Source of the DNA: Apostichopus japonicus
Lineage: Eukaryota > Echinodermata > Holothuroidea > Aspidochirotida > Stichopodidae
Length of the DNA stretch: 64,000 bases
Direction: 5' to 3'
Assembly (NCBI RefSeq): GCF_037975245.1
Contig: NC_092568.1
Coordinates: forward strand, 34,318,501-34,382,500
A program made the translations under genes and the position numbers. The notes beneath the pieces were generated by a model. That model had not been told where the DNA came from and ran no database searches. It saw only the letters and a list, made by a program, of their open reading frames with translations. How positions within the stretch are numbered: position 1 is the stretch's first letter; the number at the start of each line of letters is the position of its first letter. This document shows, one piece after another, positions 11,906 through 23,644 of this stretch.

Positions 11906-11972
11906 CTTGGAATGAATAAGCCCATTCCATCAAGCCCCATTCTTCTAATTTATCTTTCACAAACGAATCCAT
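11906..11972 (-). pseudogene. First coding exon of SAMD3-like gene, start of a SAM domain
   Basis: ATG at 11972-11970 begins a 22-codon frame containing FVKDKLEEWGLMEWAYSF, followed by a strong donor CAAG|GTATGG (intron starts at 11905). The spacing of F, L, WGL, W and F matches helix 1 and the start of helix 2 of SAM domains, which mediate self-association or partner binding. The exon ends in phase 1. It lies about 310 bp inside the right inverted end of the enclosing segment, a plausible promoter distance. The GC-rich CTATGGCGCGCGCGCAGGGC (12028-12047) just upstream would suit a promoter. The next exon of the SAM domain was not found. Confidence 0.5.
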
Positions 11973-12205
11973 CTGTGCTTCTGATCATGTTCGCTCTGTC
12001 AGCAAACTTGTCCTACAGCCAAGTTGTCTATGGCGCGCGCGCAGGGCCAATATTATCAGACGGTCAATGTGTGTTCGTTAATTGGCTGATCTGAAATGAT
12101 GCACTCATATTCCTATAATGTTGACCAATCATAGTGCAATATTATTTTGACTCATTGTTGAAAGTCAATTTCGGACTTAGCATTAGGTCAGCTTAGTGTA
12201 TGGTA

Positions 12206-12281
12206 CAACCCAAATTGGGTTATAAGACCATCGACCCTGCGTTTGGGTCATGAATATGACCCAGGTGTTTTAAGAGTATAC
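12206..12281. repeat. TGACCCA-rich right terminal region
   Basis: It carries CAACCCAAATTGGGTT (a hairpin), TTTGGGTCA and TATGACCCA within 76 bp and ends GGTGTTTTAAGAGTATA. Read in reverse complement it resembles the left region at 6479 (AACACYYGGGTY followed by TGACCCAAA). This supports inverted ends around the SAM-domain gene. Confidence 0.5.
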
Positions 12282-13348
12282 CAACTGACCAAACTTCGTA
12301 AATCAAAGTTTCTCACAGAAAAATGCCTGAATCCTGCCTTGCATTGAGTTTGGGCCTAGGCTAGGACTATCCTAACTTCAATGCTAGTATTCGCGATCGC
12401 CCAGGTTGTTATACATCGCCGCTAAGCCTCAATAAAACTGTGCATGCCTCAAAGAGGCACCATGAAGAGACAACAGATGACAAAGACAATTCAGTTTATG
12501 GGTCAATATAATGCTGCCCCCCCCCCTGCCTTTCCCAAAATAAGGGGAAATTCTTTCTTTGTTTCAGTCCTAATGACTGTTTAAAGGATAATCTGGTGGC
12601 CAAAGTTGATTGCTGAACAGAAATGCTGAAAAGTTTCTGAATCAACTGTGAAATAACATCCTCATAGCATTTTGTATTGTGAAGATATGAATTTTTAAAA
12701 TTTAGTGATATTTTGTTAATGCATCTGCATGGCAACAGCAGAATGGATGGCGTTTCAGCTGAAAATGTCTTTGTTTTTCTTTATGATATTTCAATCATTT
12801 ATTTACAAACAAAAAGAATATTTCTACAAAAAGATGCATTTTGATGAAATTCTAAGTACAGAGAACTTTGTGTAAAAGTAAGTTGGCCTGACGTTTCGAT
12901 CCTATAGCAGGATCTTCTTCAGAGAACTTTAACTATTATGAAAATATTCCAAATGAATCAGGTTTCATGGATAAATCAACAAGAAGATTATAAGCTTCCA
13001 AAGAGCATTTGCCAAGATGACATCACAGACCCCTACTGTGATCGAACTTCCTGGAGTAATTGAAGGTTTAGCCAGTCCAAAACGGCCACATTCAATCAAA
13101 CATAGCTAGGGGCATGATATTGAGATTGGGTTTTCAACTAGCAGTGTGGAATATTTTTTTCTTCAATAAAATGTTCACATTGTCTGTCTGTCACGAGAAT
13201 ACCCTTTTAATGTCTACCAGGGCATATTTTTTCGCGCTCGGCGGTGACTCTTGTTGTGGGCCGTAAAATGCGGATGAAATCGGGGGACGATATAGTTTGG
13301 TACCTCCCCCCCCCCCTCCTCCAATTCAAACAGCTCGCTACACCCTTG
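12282..13348. other. Intergenic with a fragment of a dispersed repeat
   Basis: No gene. 12869-12924 (TGTGTAAAAGTAAGTTGGCC and following bases) is nearly identical to the end of the inverted-repeat element in an XPO1 intron at 33490, so it is a solo end or truncated copy of the same family. Poly-C runs lie at 12517-12526 and 13306-13316. Confidence 0.55.

Positions 13349-13349
<1 letters not shown>

Positions 13350-13419
<70 letters not shown>
13350..13419. repeat. (AT)n microsatellite
   Basis: About 70 bp of uninterrupted AT dinucleotide. Open frames across it are artefacts of the repeat. Confidence 0.95.
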
Positions 13420-13420
<1 letters not shown>

Positions 13421-13439
13421 CATGGCTATAATAATCGCA

Positions 13440-13830
13440 ATGGATAAAGGAAAGCAGTCACCATTTTCATACGGAGTATAAATTCTTTGAGAAGAATGAA
13501 AGATCTTGACCGTGAAAAGTACACGCCTAATTATATCATGTGGAATATCATTTTGCGATATGTGAATGAACCAGCCGCGGTGTTATACTACTTTTCATAT
13601 GGATTAAATTATTTAAGAAAATGGAAGATCTTGACCGTAAAGTGCACCTAAGTACTCCATGAAAATGTCTTTGTGTATCATGTTCTTGCAAAATGTGGAT
13701 TATCCGAATTTTTTTAGGTTATAGTATATTATAATTTGTTCTGTGGATCAAGGAAATATAATGTACGTGTAACCATTCCATGCCGGATTAAATTCTTTGG
13801 GAAAATTCGTAGTATACGGATTCATGCTGA
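13440..13830. repeat. Degenerate tandem repeat, about 140-300 bp spacing
   Basis: Three imperfect copies of a motif close to TTTTCATAYGGATTAAATT followed by TTTRAGAAAATG occur near 13465, 13594 and 13775. The first two also share AGATCTTGACCGT about 40 bp downstream. No coding content. Confidence 0.5.
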
Positions 13831-16800
13831 CACGAAGGTAACATAAATGTCATTCTTTTTTAATTTATGAGGGATGTGGATCATTTCTCCTACTTATTTT
13901 GGCTTTTGAATGGAAAAACCGTGATAAGTATCCCCCCCCCCCCCAAGTTTTACCTAGGTCTAACAGCTTGTACATGCGCACTGTGTTGTGTCTTGCCCGG
14001 GTTGGTATTGACGGATGGTTCCAGCTGCTTTGCGTTAGCGGTATTATGTGTCCGCCCTCTATCCTTATATGATGCTCTAAGATACAGAATAATGTATTTA
14101 CACTCGCGAGTCAACTGTTATATTCAAGGAGTTGCTGACTATTCAGATCATCTAATATTTTGGGAGCTGAAGGCGATTTTCGCCGTTTATCTGGGGCTGC
14201 CTTTTTTGGACGGTGGTGTGCTGGGGAGGGGTGTTTCGTTTCGCTGCGTGCGGGTCGTCCTTTTGTGTTTTTTTTTTAATGTTTGAGTGGGTGGTTGGGG
14301 GTTTGTCTCTGCAGGTCGGTGGGCATATTTATTTTTTTGGCTCGCTTGACCTGAATTTCGTTTATCAGAATGGGATGATTCGGTAGTGCCGTTTGGCCGT
14401 GACGTTTTGGATCCCGCATGGCGGGTCACGTAAAAAGCATATTTTGGGAGCGAGATAAGAAGTTGTATAACATATGCACGCGCGCTGTACTTTGGTACTG
14501 TCACCACATACGGCGTATGTTAACATTTCAACAACGATGCTACCACTTTGAAAATAATTTGTCTACTAAATACAATGTTTGGGAGCTTCTATGATATGTG
14601 GTACGGGGTGTGAGGCCGGGTGATTTTTTTCGCCCAAACAGGTTTGCAATTACGGATCAGTTTTCAGCCAATCAGATTTTAGTGTTCCCATTCTACCAAA
14701 TGAATTCCGTTTTCAAAAGAACGACTCTCGAATCTTGGATAACTTAAACACGAACCCAATCATATGTAGCGTATGTATCATATGTCAGCTTAACATATGT
14801 GTTCCAAACATTAAAAGTATAAAGTTAGGGTGTTTGGAAGGAAACCCCGTAACGTACTAGACTTAACTAAGTGTCATAGGTCAATCAACAACAAATCTTA
14901 ATATGTTCAGTGTTTCAGTGACGACCATAAACTCATCCATGTTTTGACATTTTAAGACCCGTGGACCTTATAATCATTCTTCATATTTAGTGTATATCTT
15001 CCAACTTCCAAGCGTGGTCATCATTGATGCTAACGTCATGAATGATTGTCTGTAATTGCAAACCTGTGTGGGGGGAAATATCGAGCAGGGGAGGGTGAGG
15101 TGGAAACTTCGAGGAAAGTGCTGTGAAACTTCTATAGCATTCTTATTGCATTAGAGGCAATATTTACTAGCAAAGCCAAACATTATGAAAGGAGTTTATT
15201 ACTGATGCCTAGGCTACTGACAATATATAGATCGAAACCGCCGTGTTTCAGACGTGATGAAGGGCCATGTGACGTGGTCTTCGGAGGTAATTAAGACTAC
15301 TTTGTGAAAATTCCATATTTACAAATAAGAGTTCAAATGATGAGGTATTCCTATCTTGGGGGATTGTTTGGATTAATACTACCACAAAACATGGGCGGGT
15401 GAGTAGATGTATATATAACATGTCTCTCTGTTTTCTATTTGAGATTCTTTTCTCTTTAAAGATTTTAGAAGGACACGTGGTGACAAAGGCTGACTTTATC
15501 GAATTTATTGGTTCTGTACTGTAAATGTCTTATTCATTGTACTGCATATATACTTTATCTTGATATATAGGCTGTTTATTTCTGGTAACCGTTCCCAGAA
15601 TGAATGAATTGCTATACCCAAACTAGTCCAAACTAGTCAGCTTCAATACAATTGCTAAAAGATCTCTTTGTAACAACTTCCTTTGTAGGTATCGTATGGC
15701 TGATTATGCTCACCAAGCACGTTCAAACCATGCATTCAAGTGTAATAGGGATAGGCCTGTGTGAAATTTTGCACGTAAACAAAGTTTGATGTATACAACA
15801 ACATTGACATGTGACAGACAGCAGCCTTTGGGTTCTTCTATTATTATGTAGGTAAAATTATTTTCATATGTTAATTCATATGATAATTCTTACTTTATTC
15901 ATATACATCTGTTGTACTTCAGTGCTAAGAAATGTATAAGCAACACATATTATAACACATATGATATCAACAATCATAGCAAAAAGTTAAAAAGCGGTCA
16001 TTTTAACAGCAAGATGCCGTTCTTTTTTGAATTGACTAATACGATAACCGGACCGTTTGTGGTGCATTCGAAATTGCAAAGGCTAATGCTAACACTATCG
16101 CTGCAACTGCAAAAGACTGAAAAAGAGCAAAGTGACCGAAGAGAAATGTTATGAACGCAATTGTTGTCCAAATATGCTTGGTCATTTCTTTGTTTATTTT
16201 AGCGTAAAGGTTACTTTGATAAGAATAGTACCGATATTCTGCTTTGTAAAGTTCACACATCACACGTGAGCCAATACACCGTACAGTAGTAGAGACCTAC
16301 AAACATAAACAAAACCAGTTAGAACCGGTTTTTACTTGTGCAAAATTTTCCATCACTCCACTGTATATGAGACCGTACGAGAGAAAGGACGCTGAAAAAA
16401 CCAACGTCCAAATTTAGGTGCACCGGATTGTTTAGGTTAGTTTTCGCAGTATATATCAGATGCTAACAAAAAATTGTGGACATTTTTAAGCGAATATTAT
16501 TTCATTGGATTTATCCATAGCGTAGCCGCTGCAACGTTAAAAGCCACTTTCCTCGATAAACGTGCGTTTGCACTACAGTAGGTTAGTTTCTAGCCGATTA
16601 CGTAAGTCAGATCAGTATCCACATGCATGCTTTACGGTATTTTATTGCGGGAACTTGAATTGAAATTGGTCTTATCCATGGCATGGTATATATGGCATGG
16701 TATACAGTGCACGCAAGTTGTGCCTAGTAAAATATTAGTATGCTATAGTATAGTACACTACAAGCCTAGGTTCTGAATCGGTTAAGTCGGCAAAAATCCT

Positions 16801-18616
16801 ACTAGAGCCGGACATAAACGCCAACCGAGTGCTACAAAGTATGAGTTAGAGTATAATTTATTTGATAACCAAACAAGAGTTTGTAAGCTTTTCCTTGAAA
16901 CAGTCTAGGCCTAGACTAGGTGCATGCACCTAGTCTAGCCGAAGTTAGGTTATAGTTGGCAATATTTGTCAGTAAAATACATCAAAATAGTTGATGCTTT
17001 CAAGACCTCTGTGTTGCCACTGACCAGGCTGAATCCAACCGAATGTGTTTGTGTAGAACATGGGGCATATCGGTACAGTTAGGCATAAGGGTTACTGTAA
17101 CTGTAAATCATGTGTAACTCAGTAGTCCTAACTTCGGCTAGGGCCTTACAAGTTACACACCTAGGCTAGCCTAGTATTAGTATTGATGCTGTGACTAAGT
17201 TGGCTAGCATTTTATACCAAGCGGAAGGTAGGCTAGGCTTATTTGTCATTGTATGTATGTTGGTGAATGGTAATTTGCGTAGAGTACTGTGCTCTAGGCA
17301 AGGCCTACATATATTTGTTATATTTACTAGGCTCCGAGTCCTACAGTATTACTACTACTAGTGGCAGTGGTAGTTCTAAGGAGTAGTCTTACTACTACTA
17401 GTATAGGAATATTAGGATTAGGACCCAGTCCTATGTAGCTGCATTGGTACTGGTAGTATTACTAGTATTAGTTTTAATCTGCAAAGCCTTAACAAAAACA
17501 GCCGAACTTGTCATAGTGAAACAAGGAAATACCAGTTTTGTATTTCAAGACAATTTGGTGGATTATTTCACCCATTTAGTGAAATTATAAAGTAATATTC
17601 AATTCATGTTTCTAGCAGCTTGACTCTCGACATTTACAAGTATAAGTCTCTCTATGTCTGATGTATAATCTACTTTCAGCACATGCGAGTGCAGGTAAAC
17701 AAAAATATTTTTGAAAGCGCCTCAAATAAAGATGTTGGCATTCCCCTCTTTTCACAGTAAAATTGGTGGCAGGCCTTGCCTTAGTTATTGTAGCTAAGGG
17801 CTAGGCTGTCAATTATTAGTAATGCCACTGTCAGAATTAACTGCCTGACATGAGAAGGCTTCTTTGCAATGTTCATTTTGGGAATGCTACAACACTAGGC
17901 CAATGTCAAGTTTCTCAAACAAATGACAAAGTGCACAGACTTAATCAAGCTTTCATCTGATGCATGGAGTCACAGTCCAACTGGGGAATCCATGCTGATA
18001 ATTTGATGTTTATTTTGAAAATATCTTTCAGTCCACTCTGCATCCATCCTAGCGTGGAAGTGTATGCAGTGGGGAATAATCATGTTCTGTGCTAGGTACT
18101 ATAAAGGAAGCAGAGAATGAATGAAATAAAACCAATGTAGATTCCATCCATTAGTTACAATTTATAAGACTAAAGAGGATTTACCCATGGCAGAATTGTT
18201 TTGTTAGCTTATTATTGTACTTTGTGGATTACCAAATTTGCTGTCCACCCAACCTTGGCAACTTGAAGGCTTCGAAAATCTAGTTGTTTTACCACAAGAA
18301 ATGTTCATTAAACAAGTACTGATTCCACTCCACAGACACAGTACAGTGTACAATTCATTGTAGAAACTCTTTGAACCATTTAGGATGCACCTTAGGGATT
18401 GTCAAAAACCTTAAATTATCATCAGTTTGCCCTTATGTTTTCCTGTATGTTTCTACCCTTATCTTTTCCTGTGTTTCTTTTTTCTTCTTCTTCTTTAAAG
18501 TTGTTGAACTAGGACATAGCAAAACTCAGCTATGCAGGGAAACTACGAGACTAGTGTCAAATTTAATGTAAATTTATTTGGAATCAACTTCTAAAAACTA
18601 ATTATATTTTTTCTAG
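13831..18616. other. Intergenic region upstream of XPO1
   Basis: I see no supported gene. Open frames at 13867-14286 (+) and 14187-14507 (-) have low-complexity, unrecognised content. The first coding exon of XPO1 follows a splice acceptor at 18615-18616, so a promoter and at least one non-coding exon must lie upstream, probably within 16.4-18.5 kb, but I cannot locate them. 16.7-17.5 kb is rich in TAGGCCTA-type words and CTACTACTAG-type triplet runs. Confidence 0.4.
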
Positions 18617-18632
18617 ATTACGGATCATCAAT
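18617..18632 (+). other. XPO1: XPO1 5' UTR portion of the first coding exon
   Basis: The coding start lies only 16 nt after a good acceptor (TATTTTTTCTAG at 18605-18616). At least one upstream non-coding exon is therefore expected. I cannot identify it from sequence alone. Confidence 0.6.
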
Positions 18633-21600
18633 ATGCCGGCACAGAGTATGGGATCATTAGCTGAGCAGGCCTCAAAGCTCCTAGACTTCAGTCAAAAGTT
18701 GGACATCAACCTCCTGGATAACGTGGTAGATTGTCTGTACAAAGGAGAAGGATTAGAGGTGGGATGTTTTTTTATTATTGCCGTTAGTGAAATTCTCTCT
18801 CTCCCTTTTGTAGTGACCACATTTTTAAATGAAAATGGTATGCATTCTGCTAAAAAGGTTTTCTGGTTTACTCTTTTATAGTATCTTTAGGTTTGTTATA
18901 GAATAAATCAGAATGGCATCAAGACATGCCTACTGTCAATTGTATCTCATCTATCTCTAAACAAACACTTTCAGTTTGTTTTATGTGGAAAATAAATGGA
19001 ACAATTTGAAATATCAAAGAACAAAAATTCTCTGGAAAAATGTGTCAAAGGGATCAAATAACTGTAAGTTCTTTGTTCACTTGACCACCACCCCCCCCCC
19101 CCTCAGGGGTTTAGGCAGCCAGCCGGCTTTTGCTCGGTCAATATTTCATTTTATATTTGTCTTTCCCTAATTTAACCAATTAAATTGACTCACTAAACAG
19201 CTTGCATTTTACCCTCCGATACCTCAAAAATGCAAAGTTTCTAAGGGGTCCTTGTCCCCTTAACCCCCACAATGGACCCTAAGGCAGGCAGGCCCTTGAC
19301 TCTAACCTTGAGGGGCAATCGCTTTGTGATTGCAATGATGTTTTTGGCATCATTTTGCCCTAAAAAGTTAGGACACCACTTTAAAGTTTGGACACCCACA
19401 ACTACCAGTTCTGCCTCAACCCTTGCCCCACCTTCCCCCCATTTTTTTACTAATGTTAAAACAATATATTATTGAGTCTTGTCCACAACTACATTGTAAT
19501 TATATATGTACACTTACTATCAGTGCCATCTTAATTGCTACTTTGCAAGTATACAGTACCTTTTCTTAATTTTGCAGCAACGAACAGCTGGACAAATTTT
19601 AACAAGTTTAAAAGAGCACCCAGATGCCTGGACTAAGGTTGATACAATCTTGGAGTTTTCAAGTAATGAACAGACCAAGGTACAGTATGTTACTGTAGGC
19701 TGATAGATTTATCCAAATGATAACTCACCCACTGCCATTATGTGTCATCTAGTTATTAGACTTGTATGAACAGATGTATAACAGATTGTCAATTGGGTGT
19801 CAACAGGTTAGAAGGATGTGTAACATTCTAGTTGAACTCACTAGAAGTCTTTTCTAAGTATCCTGTTGAAGTTAGATTGAAAACTTTTCAAATTTTGAGG
19901 TAGAATATTGAATGCAACAGGCATCAAAGTTTGAAAACATAACTCCAAAATTTAAGAGCTGCATTTAATCTGTGAATTCTCTATTGCTATGATTTTCCTT
20001 CGTTGAACATGGTTTGGTCAAATTTAGTTAGAACTGTGAAAGGGCTCTATGTGCATACCTGGCATCCAGGTAATGAAAGTTGCTTCAGAATTAACCCTTA
20101 CTTTAGACATGAACTTAAACCTCCTTATCAGTTTGAGCCTCAAGGGTCAACAGGTTATATCTGAAATGGTGGAAAAATTGGTCAATTTCACAAAACTATT
20201 TCACAATGTTTGCCCAATTAAAGGTAACTATTAACAATTATTAAAGGGATTGCTAGCTCAAAAGCAAAATGTGTCTTTGTTTCATGTAGGAAGACTTGTT
20301 CTTTCTGGATATTGAAACATTTTGGTTTAAAATTCCTATACTGTAAATGCCTTACCAGTGAATGACATGTAGTTAATGCCCAGGAGGAATTGCTACAAAC
20401 CTTTTCTGGTTCTCACTTCATTCTTGTCTAGACAAATTTAACTCACTTGCTCTACCTTAGTCAGTTAGTTATTTTGAACTTTGAGCAAATTGTATGTAAC
20501 AAGAAATCACACAGCTAACTGGCTTTCTGTTTGTTTCTTTTGGTATCTCCTATTCTTACTCATGTAGTATTATGGATTACAAATTCTGGAAAACGTAATC
20601 AAGAGTAGGTGGAAGGTTTTGCCAAGGAATCAGTGTGAAGGTATCAAGAAGTACACTGTTGGTTTGATCATAAAAATATCATCAGATTCCAGTAACAGCA
20701 ATGTGAGTACCATGGTAAATTGTATTCTTTGCAAATTAGATATTTTTGTTAATATTTAAACCTGTTTTGGTCTTTTCATGACCTACTGTTAGATGGATGT
20801 TTAGGTAGATTGTGCTATGCTTCTCGTCTATAAGCACTTGACCTTCTCCAAATCTATGGATTACTTTAGTGACTCAGTATCAATAATGTTCTAGAACAAA
20901 TTTTCTTTAAGCAACATTTTAGATAACTTTGATAGTAGTAACTCATTTTTGAATTGTCAAAAGCATAAATAAGAGAATTACTAATGTGGTAATTTATGAG
21001 AAATACAAACCCTTACACTGATGAAGTATCACCACTAAATTAATTCAGATAGTCTTTTTGTCAATATCAATTGTAAATACAGTACTATGACCATTCAGTC
21101 ATGATTCCTCTGTTCCTTGTGTTATTTTTTGCTGTTCTAATTGAATGTTGTGATACACCAAGTCTGTAGTTTTGGTATCTTTTCTGTAAAGACTTTCTAT
21201 CACTGACACCTTTCTTATTTCACATTGCTTTTACTTTTCCTCTACCAAAGAAGAAGATGAAAGTGTACCTTGGAAAACTGAATATGATACTGGTCCAGAT
21301 TCTTAAACATGAGTGGCCTAAGAACTGGCCCACATTTATCAGCGATATCGTTGGGGCAAGCAAAACAAGTGAGACGCTCTGTTCGAACAATTTGACCATT
21401 CTGAAACTGTTAAGGTAAAGTTACCCATCTATGCTTCTGATTATATTTTAAGTTAACTACATTAGTTGTTCATAATATCGTTTTGCGTCCTGTACCACGT
21501 TTCTGTACCATGATCTGAAAAACAAGATTCTTGACTTCTTTAATCTGATATGGTGATTAAATTCATTAGATCTATTGTAAGTGAATCTCTGGCAGCAACT

Positions 21601-23644
21601 ATTATCTTAAACTTTGAAGTTAGAGCTCCCCAATGCTGTTGCCTATTTGTCTGCAATTGTATCTCTGCCCCACTCGAACTGTGTGGTAACTCTACACGTG
21701 TACTTCAGAATCCTCAATCCTTTCTACGATTTGTTATTTCTTACAGTGAAGAGGTGTTTGATTTCTCCAGTGGCCAGATGACACAGGCTAAGGCAAAACA
21801 TCTGAAAGACAGCATGTGCAATGAGTTTTCACAGGTCTTCACACTTTGTCAATTTGTAATGGTAAGGACTCCCCCCCTCTGTTTGTTCAGTATTTATATG
21901 AAAAAACAAATAAGATTTTATATGTTGTGTTGTTCGTCCCCCTCCAAGAGTTCTTATGTGGTATTATAGAGGGAGTCAGACTTACAGTAAACAGTTGTGA
22001 CTTAACATGTCTGACTTGTGTTTACCTGTTGTTATGAGCTGTTTGGAACAGACTAAGTACCATTGCTAAGTAGATAACCTCTGATGTTGAAGAGTAGAAT
22101 AAAGAGTGCTTGAGTAACATATCGATGTGCACTTCTCAATATTTCCTTGAGTAGTTAAATTCATTTCTGGCTGTTATTTTGATTGGTATTTCTGACAGAG
22201 CTGTTATTGTGCAATCTTCTTGTTGTGTTGGTGTCAACTTGGATAACTCTTAGGCAGGTCTACCGTAGGAGCCATTGGTATTTCTCTAGAAAATTGCACT
22301 GACCCTGTTGTGTTACAAAGGAAGACAATAAAAAGAGGTGATCATATGAAATAGGACACAAAAAGATAGTGTACAAACAACTCAAATCTGTATAGGAGTT
22401 CCATTCACAATGCAGGAAAGGTCAAATGAAGAGTGGTGCACAATTGAATTTTGTGATTCTTTTCTCTGTTTTCTGAGCTTGTGTCGTTATAGTCTCTTCT
22501 GTGAATAAGCATTACCCAAACAAGGATGGATAATCAACCAACTTTATTTCCTATCTTGGCAGTATGGATACTATCAGGAATGCTAGCCAATTTTATTTTT
22601 TGATTTAGACTTGCTGTTACCTGAGTCAATTAAGAAAGACATTCACAGTTCATTATGGTTTGAGATGATAGGCCTACGACTTCGCTTTAAAGGTTGACTT
22701 TCACACAATTTTTTAAATCTAGATACAGGATTTGTGGTCCAAGGAAAAAAAAAGCATTACTGCTAGAGTAGCTATGTTTTATGGCCATCTGAGTTTTCAA
22801 AATATTCACCAAATACAGTAAAGCTCTGCAAAGCTCTGAACGTTAGACTGAAGTGATGATGCGCTCTGCAGTGCCGGTCTACATGTCAATCCGTTGTTTT
22901 AAGAATTTATAAAAACTAGGTCAAAAACATGTCTCTGTAACTTCTTATGAAAAATAGAGTAGTGACATTGGATGACATTCAACACCATTTTGTTAAGAAT
23001 AAACAGTAATAGCTAATTATGCACATTGATGATGTAAAGGGAGTGACAGCCTAATTTTCTGTTATATTATCCCTTTGTTTTTACAACCTTCGTTTCAAGG
23101 ACAATGAACACAGGTTTGTGGCCTAAGCCAATTTTGTTGAGATATTTTATCGTCTTTCTTTGAAAGAGGAACGTCACATTTTTCAAATGATCTATGTGGG
23201 TAATAAGGGGTTTACATATTAAGGGCTAAAATTAGAAATTTTGCTGAGGGCAACACTCCATGTTATAGTTTGCACAAATTTAATGAGTTTCCCAGATTTA
23301 TCAAAACTTCAAATGTGTATATTTTGGTAACGAAAATAGTTTTCAAAAAAACAGATTTTGAATGAGATTATCACACATGCTGAATGTACTGAATATGGGG
23401 GCATATGGGCTAGGTGTCCCTAGTACTTAAAGGTCTACTACATGTCATTCAGCATTAAATTTGTGCCTAAAGTCAATGCTGGAGACAGCTTGTTGTTCAA
23501 TTTCATTTCTATTCTTTACCACAGGACAACTCTCAGAATGCAGCATTAATGCAAACATGTCTGGAGACATTGCTGAGGTTTTTGAACTGGATCCCTCTTG
23601 GTTACATCTTTGAGACAAAATTAATCAGTACGCTCATATACAAG
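18633..23644 (+). other. XPO1: XPO1 N-terminal part: importin-beta N domain and CRIME region
   Basis: Exons 1-6 encode residues 1 to about 268. They start with [17 protein letters not shown], then the importin-beta N-terminal fold (around residues 45-115, including LKEHPDAW and [16 protein letters not shown]). The CRIME segment shared by CRM1 and importin-beta proteins follows ([20 protein letters not shown], then [11 protein letters not shown]). In the family this part wraps RanGTP. The last exon here reads [20 protein letters not shown], identical to vertebrate XPO1 over that stretch. Confidence 0.95.

Larger units (their letters stand above)
7864..11972 (-). pseudogene. SAM-domain gene resembling the SAMD3-like family, probably decayed
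   Basis: Four exons are visible on the - strand: 11972-11906, 10032-9876, 9263-9151 and 8178-7864. The first encodes a SAM-domain-like N-terminus. The last three join in frame (phases 0, 1, 0) and match, from memory, the C-terminal part of proteins annotated 'sterile alpha motif domain-containing protein 3-like', which are common in fish and marine invertebrates: a DDEVCNIAL-type block, then FLHYLEGVKQKQPFVL, then LINAIDLCFKCFHVF and FLQTVVY. The biochemical function of this family is not established. In-frame TGA codons occur at 9915-9913 and 7977-7975. I could not find the rest of the SAM domain or the linking exons between 10033 and 11905, and joining exon 1 directly to the 10032 exon would give a stop. 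Both facts favour a pseudogene; sequencing error or recoding remain possible. The gene sits inside the TGACCCA-ended segment. Confidence 0.55.

Noticed and set aside
13867..14507. 139-codon + and 106-codon - open frames
   Set aside because: Overlapping, low-complexity translations of poly-C and T-rich DNA without motifs or splice context.
16036..16260. 74-codon - strand frame with a hydrophobic helix as a small membrane protein gene
   Set aside because: The hydrophobic part begins beside a strong acceptor-like tract (TTTGCTCTTTTTCAG), so the open frame probably crosses non-coding sequence. No family match and no supporting context.
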